DNA from: Xiphophorus maculatus
Taxonomy: Eukaryota > Chordata > Actinopteri > Cyprinodontiformes > Poeciliidae
DNA length: 64,000 nucleotides
Reading direction: 5' to 3'
Assembly: GCF_002775205.1 (NCBI RefSeq)
Contig: NC_036451.1
Location: forward strand, 25,663,139-25,727,138
Below, piece by piece: positions 58,483 through 64,000 of the stretch. The position numbers were made by a program, and so were the translations under genes. Every line of letters begins with the position of its first letter. The stretch's first letter is position 1. Below the pieces are notes generated by a model that searched no databases, was not told the origin of the DNA, and saw only the letters and a program-made list of their open reading frames with translations.

Positions 58483-58676
58483 TATTTTTATTTTTTACCC
58501 CTCCAAGGGGTCTTTTGTGGGCTCTAGTGTCCCTTATATGATAGTAGGCTGACAGGAAACGGGGAAGGAGAGGGGGGAAGACATGCGGCAAATGTCGTCG
58601 GGTCCGGGAGTCGAACCCGCGACGGCCGCGTTGAGGACTCAAGGCCTCCAAATACGGGTCGCGCTAACCACTACAC
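58483..58676 (-). mobile_element. tRNA-derived SINE, minus strand
   Basis: Reverse-complement relative of the SINE at 52364. B box (GGGTTCGACTCCC on the minus strand) and body (GGGACACTAGAGCCCACA) are well preserved, with a T-rich run (A tail) at its left. Flanked by the 14-bp duplication TTCTCATCATTTTT at 58469-58482 and 58677-58690. Confidence 0.9.
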
Positions 58677-60161
58677 TTCTCATCATTTTTGTTGCACTTC
58701 AAAAAAAAAGCACCACAGAGATCATTACTTGGAACACCTCATCTTTAGTCTTTCAATGGCCGACTTCACAAACTCTCTGTTAGATGTTTGTTATTCTCTT
58801 CCATTCAAGGCCCCAAACAAACTTCACCCTACATGAATCTCACACTTATTGACTATTAATGCCATAAATATTGTTCCTCTACCATCTAGCGATATTATTC
58901 TGCTTAGCACCACCAAGTCAAACTCTGAGTCTTTCCCATCAGATCCACTATTTAAGTGATGCCCCACCCAGAGTTCAGTCACAATAAGGATACATTCAAG
59001 CCTTTAGAAATAACAGGAAATGAAAAACTATATTTTACTTACCTAGTAACATTGTAAGTATTTCTAATAAATAAAATGTCATGAAGCAACTCTTGCATAA
59101 GCTGTAAAGTTTTTTAAATTTGGAAAAACAAAAATCTTGGAAGCATAGATATTTTGAGGATAAAATATGAGCTTTACTTGAATAAAAGTAGGAGGAAATT
59201 GTCAAATTAAGTCTACATGTCATCTTACTCCTTCACATATTGTCACGCTGACCCTCTATTCAGTTTGAGCTGCGAACAAAACTGGCTTTCTGTGCAAATG
59301 ACAAATACAGAGGCAGTTTTCCTTCAGCTGTAGAGCTTCAGCAGGGTTAGAGAGGACAAATCATCGGTTTACATAAGGCATTTAAATGTTTAATGCTGTT
59401 TGTGCAGCTCTGAGTGTGAACCTGATGACATTGTCTTCTATTTAAGCCTGGCTGCAGATGATGTTGTCATGCAAGATCATTGTGCAAGTTAAGTTGCTGG
59501 AATCTCCTCCGATTTGAGGCCTATAGCGCATTTTCTTTATTTCTTCTTAAGGATATAAAAAGTAGCATAGTGGTTGTGCAGCATCTTGTAAAGGTAGAAG
59601 GTCAAATGAACATAAAAACAGTTACTAATTCAGCAGCATATTTATTGTTTCTTACAACGCCCCATGTTTGCTAAATCTGCTCAAATGTCATCAGGTGACT
59701 GAAGAAATTATTAGGGAAGAATCGAGATCATCAATCTTGAAAGTCATCCAATGTTCAGATGACTAATGACACTGAATTTTTTTTTCCTGATAAATGAAAG
59801 TTTTACTAAGTCACGACCACAACATTTATTAGCATGGATGCTGCAAATCAAAAGCTAGGACTCAAATTGATGCTGTTTTAGTGTTTTTGTTTTGAGCTAC
59901 AACCTCTGTTGTGGGTGGGATTCTTAAACATTTGCAAGCTTTTGTAAATGTCAGAGTTAAAGTAAGGGTCAACTATACTGGACAGATGTTTACAATCATC
60001 AACGCTGCCCATGTTAACTGCTTATACATTTTTACTTTGTAATCACCTTGTTTTCGCATAAAAGTACAATCTTGTAAATACTCTGGACACAGGACACAAT
60101 GTCCACTTCACTCCTAATAGAAATGTTTTGTCTCTTAAGATTATAGTTTTCATTTTTTTAA

Positions 60162-60690
60162 AAGGACAATATTATGTATTTTGCATACAGATAGTGGCAT
60201 TTCACTTCTTAATTTAAACACCTTGATATTGGGCTTCTGTCTCTTTAAAAACTCCTGCTTTTTCTGAAACTCCACCCTCAGAAAGTCATCACAACATGGC
60301 TCCTCTATTAACCCTTTAACAACTTTTTTCCCTTTGTTTCACTGAGATGTAGCTCCTATAATGAGCTCAGTAAATGCACAGTCCCACTAGATATTTGCTA
60401 ATTGCTACTGGCTAGTCTGAAGGAGCTGAGTGGGGGAGTTACAAGGGAGAGCTGCTCTGTGAGGCAGAAGCTTGAAAACTGCAACTCAGAGGAGGAGCTT
60501 TGTCTTCGAAGGCGGGGCTAGGTCCTCCCAGGTATTTTGCACAGCTGAATGGTTGCCATGGGGATTAAAGAATTTCTCAAACATGCAAGAAAAAAACAAA
60601 ACAACACTCCAGGTTTGTTTTTTATGGGGGAATAACATTATAACATGATGCACATCAATAAATAAATGGATTATACTACCCCTCAAAGAG
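60162..60690 (+). mobile_element. MITE, GGCAGTATTATGC family, copy 2
   Basis: Starts AGGACAATATTATGTATTTT after TTAA (60158-60161). It shares CTTCTGTCTCTTTAAAAACT, CTCCACCCTCAG and CAGCTGAATGGTTGCCATGG with the copy at 37318. An extra ~40-bp insertion occurs near 60430 and the right inverted repeat is decayed. Confidence 0.68.
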
Positions 60691-61967
60691 AAATGAGCTA
60701 AAATCATTATTGGCAGGTCAAAGTTTTCCAAAAAAAAAATGAATTAGAAAAAAATCAGCCACAAAACTTATCTACTCATTTCTAGTCAAAACATCTTTTC
60801 AGTACCTTTGATGTGCATGTCCCTTAACAGCACAGAAAAACATAAGAACCACATCTGCTCACCCTCCTCATTTAGAATTAAAACACAGAGTAAAACTGAT
60901 AACTATGCAGACATCCTAATAATTGGCAAACCAGATACAGCAGATTCCTGAGCAGAGTGTTTCCAGTTACATCTTTAGTTCTAATAAAGTCTCGTCTTGG
61001 TGCGATCCTTCAAAGACTTTTCAGATCGAGTTGGCAACATGAGGGCCAATTACCAGAGAAAACTGGGGCCCCGCTGTGGGACAACCTGCTTTTATAAACC
61101 AGGAGTCCGCCAAGTCAGCAGACACCTCATCAAGACATCTTCTAAGAGCTCAAAATGCAATTTTACGGCACATTACAGTCCCTGCACAGTTCAGCTTGCT
61201 TTAGGTTATTGCACTTACTGCCATTTGTGAACAATGAAAGCACAAAATGAGATAGTTTAGGGCTCTTATCTCAACAGCTAGAGTACAAGGAAGAAAAATT
61301 GTTTTTTTCCAAATATGCGGCTGAGAAAAGAAGAAATCCCTTTTAGATATTATCAGAGGGGGTAATGGGTGTATTTAATGGAGGTCACTTTAATTATTTA
61401 ACACTTTGTGGCCTATTAAGTCAATACTACAAATTACGTATTTAGACTGCAGCACTGGTAAACCTTTCTTTTTGGAATTAGGATAAAGAAGTGCCTCTTA
61501 AATGACAAAAAAGTGCTTGAAGTTAAAGCTGACCAGAGCTTCAATAAACAACAACAGCAAATGAATTCCACTATCAAAGCAGGACTTTGGCTTCCTTTCA
61601 TTATGAAAATAATTTAGGAATAATGCAATTAAGGAGGAATAAACACTGATTGTGCTGCACAGCGTGTTGACTCCATTTAATTATGTGCAGAGGTGCCCAG
61701 TGTGACTCACCGGTTCAGTAGATGGAGGACCAGCCTGCTCTGCGGGGGTTGGCTGCATTCAATTTAGTTTCAATTTAGACACTTTTGGAGACCGAACAGC
61801 GAATTTCAACTTTAACAATGTTGCAGCCAGACGAACCTCGTCAGTGAGACTGCAGACAGCATTCAGAGTCTTTCATATTTAAAGATGAGGGATATTCAAT
61901 CAACTGCAGTACTGTGAAAAACCTATTGCACCTCACTGATTTCTTCTGCTTTTGATTCTACACTTAA

Positions 61968-62493
61968 AACAGCAGTATGTAACTATTATAAAAAAATAGT
62001 TTTATTTATTAGAAATGTTACAGTGAAATATAACATAGATAATCTGTGGGAAAAAAAGGTCAAGCTCCTCTGCCTTCTCCCTATGGTGCTGCTGTCATCT
62101 GAACAAACACCACTCAGTCAGAAACAACCAATCAGTTCCAGGAAGAGGGTCTTAGCGCCGTCAATCACCGTTGTGCACGCGCTCCTCACAATATCCCTTT
62201 TTCTCTCCGCTACGCTATAGCTAGTTCACCTGCCTTGAATGCTAAGGCTAGATAGCATAGCTACTGCAGATGAACGTTTTTCCTGGAACGCTAAGTTGTT
62301 TCTCCGTTACCACATTTACCAGCAAGTAGACAAAGTTGATTGTCAGCTTTAAGACCCTCCTCCTGGCTCTGATCTGTTCATTTTGATTTTGAGTGCAGTG
62401 CGTTTCTTCACAGATTAACCGTCTCATATGGTGACAGTTTTACCAAAATATAAAATACAAAACATACTTTTGCAAAAGTTACATACTGTACCT
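61968..62493 (+). mobile_element. TTAA-flanked MITE, GCAGTATGTAACT family, complete copy
   Basis: 526 bp between TTAA at 61964-61967 and 62494-62497. Terminal inverted repeats are ACAGCAGTATGTAACTATT and AAGTTACATACTGTACC. Internal blocks match the copies at 36480 and 56440. Non-coding. Confidence 0.82.
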
Positions 62494-62639
62494 TTAAATG
62501 CGTCACTTAAACAAACTGAAAGTTAATCAAAGAAAATATTCTGGTTAACATTTGTTTATTCTTTTTAAACAAATTAGGTTTTCATTTATGAAGTGAAAAA
62601 GGCTCCCTAAACTCAGTTGGTCGAGTTCAATTTGACTAG

Positions 62640-63160
62640 CCACACCTGAGCCTCATTAGGCTCAGTCCTGTAGTATTCCAGCAGTGACCAGCAGTCTACC
62701 AAACTTACTCCAAGAGAACACCATGACTCATCCAGGAGGTCAAAAAATAACCCAGACCATCTCTCAGCTAAGGTCAGGGTTCACGAACAACAAAAGGTAG
62801 ATAGTGGACAAAAATGGCCTCTGAAAGAACACAAAGACCCACATTTGCCAAAAAAAATCCATCTAGAACATCCCTTAACATTTTAGGAAAATATGTGACC
62901 TAATAAGGCAAAAGCAGAACTTTTACAAAGTAAACAGTAAAACATGGTGGTGGTAGTGTGATGGTTTGGGGCAGCTTTGCTTCTTCAGGTCCCGGATCAC
63001 TTACAGTAATCTAGAACAGTGAATCCTGTTCTTCACCAGAAAAAATTCTGGCAAGCAGTTCACAATCTTAACTAATCAAAAGTGAGTCCACCTTTACATG
63101 AGTTCAAAAGATGAAACCATGATGAAGGTTTTGGAGTGAAGTCAAGTCAAAGGCCTAAAA
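62640..63160 (+). pseudogene. Tc1-like transposon fragment, frame-broken
   Basis: Contains AAACATGGTGGTGGTAGTGT then GATGGTTTGGGGCAGCTTTG, the KHGGGSVMVWG block of Tc1-like transposases, and upstream transposase fragments in shifted frames (CCAAGAGAACACCATGAC). Several frameshifts make it a pseudogene. Confidence 0.72.
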
Positions 63161-63569
63161 TCCACTGATTGGTCTTGCACAAACACTCTCCCATGTGGTT
63201 GAACAGCAGGCCAAAATTCCTCCATAGTAGCCTGGTAAAAACCAGCCCCTTGTTCTACGCTTTGCTTTGTTCAGAGGATCTGAGCTTTCGGCTATTGAGA
63301 TACAATTTCTTCCTGAAGGCATGGACTCTGATGAAGTTTAATTTAACTCAGTTCAAGCTTACAAGAAATCACCTGAGTTTAAAACAACCATCCTCCACTG
63401 CGAAGAGAGAAGTGCCGATCCAAACAACGTTAGTGTTAATTCAATATTTGGAACCCACCTGTTTAGAGCCGTCTTTGATTAGCAGTAACTGGAATATTAA
63501 TCAATACGTCATGTCAATCTGCTTGACGATGGAATCTGGCAAAATGTAAAGTTTATTGCTTATTTCATA

Positions 63570-63660
63570 ACTGATGACTGTATGATGTCTTTATGATGTG
63601 AAGCACTTTGAACTGCCTCATCACTGAAATGTGCAACACAATTAAGTTTTGAAAAAAAAA
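63570..63660 (+). repeat. LINE 3'-tail fragment
   Basis: TGTGAAGCACTTTGAACTGCC followed by GCTGAAATG-like words and an A run resembles the 3' end of teleost L2-like LINEs, and matches the fragment at 5862-5945. Confidence 0.55.
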
Positions 63661-64000
63661 AAAAAAGCAAAAGCAGTAAAGCATTAAGGATTGTAATCTT
63701 TTTCCTGTTTTTAACACTGGGAGCAGTGGGCTCAATTAAAATCAATACCATCTGATTTTTTATTAACTAAACGCCCATATCCATATGCATTTTTCCCATC
63801 CAAGGTAATATTAGAACATAGCAGCTTACAAATTGTTGGTTATGAGGATGACATCCTTCATACTCGCCATATTTGCTGAATAATACATGGAATTATCCAT
63901 TCAGCCCTCAAGCTGTGTTCCCAATTGCCAGGTAAATCCACTGCTGGTCACTTGGCAGGTGAAATCCTGGAATCCCCTTGAGTGCCTGGCAGCCAATCAG

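Larger units (their letters stand above)
53451..64000. other. rab6b: rab6b intron 1, running off the right edge
   Basis: No minus-strand first exon for the Rab6B N-terminus was found. The stretch holds the decayed Tc1-like element, one complete CACTGCTC MITE, two TTAA MITEs and one partial copy, one SINE and two LINE/Tc1 tails. Long stretches (55240-56170, 57180-58440, 58700-60150, 60700-61960) show nothing recognisable. Confidence 0.6.

Noticed and set aside
53451..64000. rab6b exon 1
   Set aside because: Looked for the minus-strand coding of FGNPLRKFKLVFLGEQS; not seen, so it is placed outside the window.

Overview
The window is vertebrate nuclear DNA, almost certainly from a teleost fish. 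It has spliced genes with GT-AG introns, eukaryotic tRNA genes, tRNA-derived SINEs, Tc1-like, hAT-like and pogo-like transposon fossils, and a Rex3/RTE-type LINE with the GATG-repeat tail typical of fish Rex3. A percomorph fish is likely, but the species cannot be fixed from sequence alone. No prokaryotic operon, CRISPR array, phage or plasmid feature was seen.

Two genes can be assembled exon by exon, both on the minus strand. (1) A complete 14-exon coding model for cep63 (centrosomal protein 63 kDa, Cep63/Deup1 family) runs from the start codon at 7852 to the stop at 800. It encodes about 661 residues and every exon-exon phase agrees. (2) rab6b, a Golgi Rab GTPase, runs from 53450 down to 18196. 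Coding exons 2-8 are all present and in phase. Only the first exon, which encodes the first ~24 residues, is missing and presumably lies beyond the right edge. In human, CEP63 and RAB6B both map to 3q22, so the pairing supports both identifications.

Between them, on the plus strand, lie two tRNA-Pro genes (8440-8511, anticodon CGG; 9154-9225, anticodon UGG) that differ only at the first anticodon base, and a small C3HC4 RING-finger gene with a probable non-coding first exon near 9480-9636, a RING exon (10326-10840) and a phase-compatible last exon ending at 11885. A minus-strand splice donor at 351-356 hints at the first exon of another gene leaving the left edge.

The rest, about 85% of the window, is intron and intergenic DNA rich in repeats. 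The largest intron of rab6b in the window (38719-53391) holds a pogo-like inverted-repeat element with a fossil helix-turn-helix, a 5'-truncated Rex3-like LINE with an intact 813-codon frame and target-site duplications, a SINE with a 14-bp duplication, and a three-copy tandem repeat. Several MITE families occur two or three times. A number of perfect short inverted repeats are present, the best having 22-bp arms in the rab6b 3' UTR. I found no convincing new biological system. The most interesting items are the LINE with its long open frame, the paired proline tRNAs, the near-perfect hairpins and a CpG-rich patch inside a rab6b intron.
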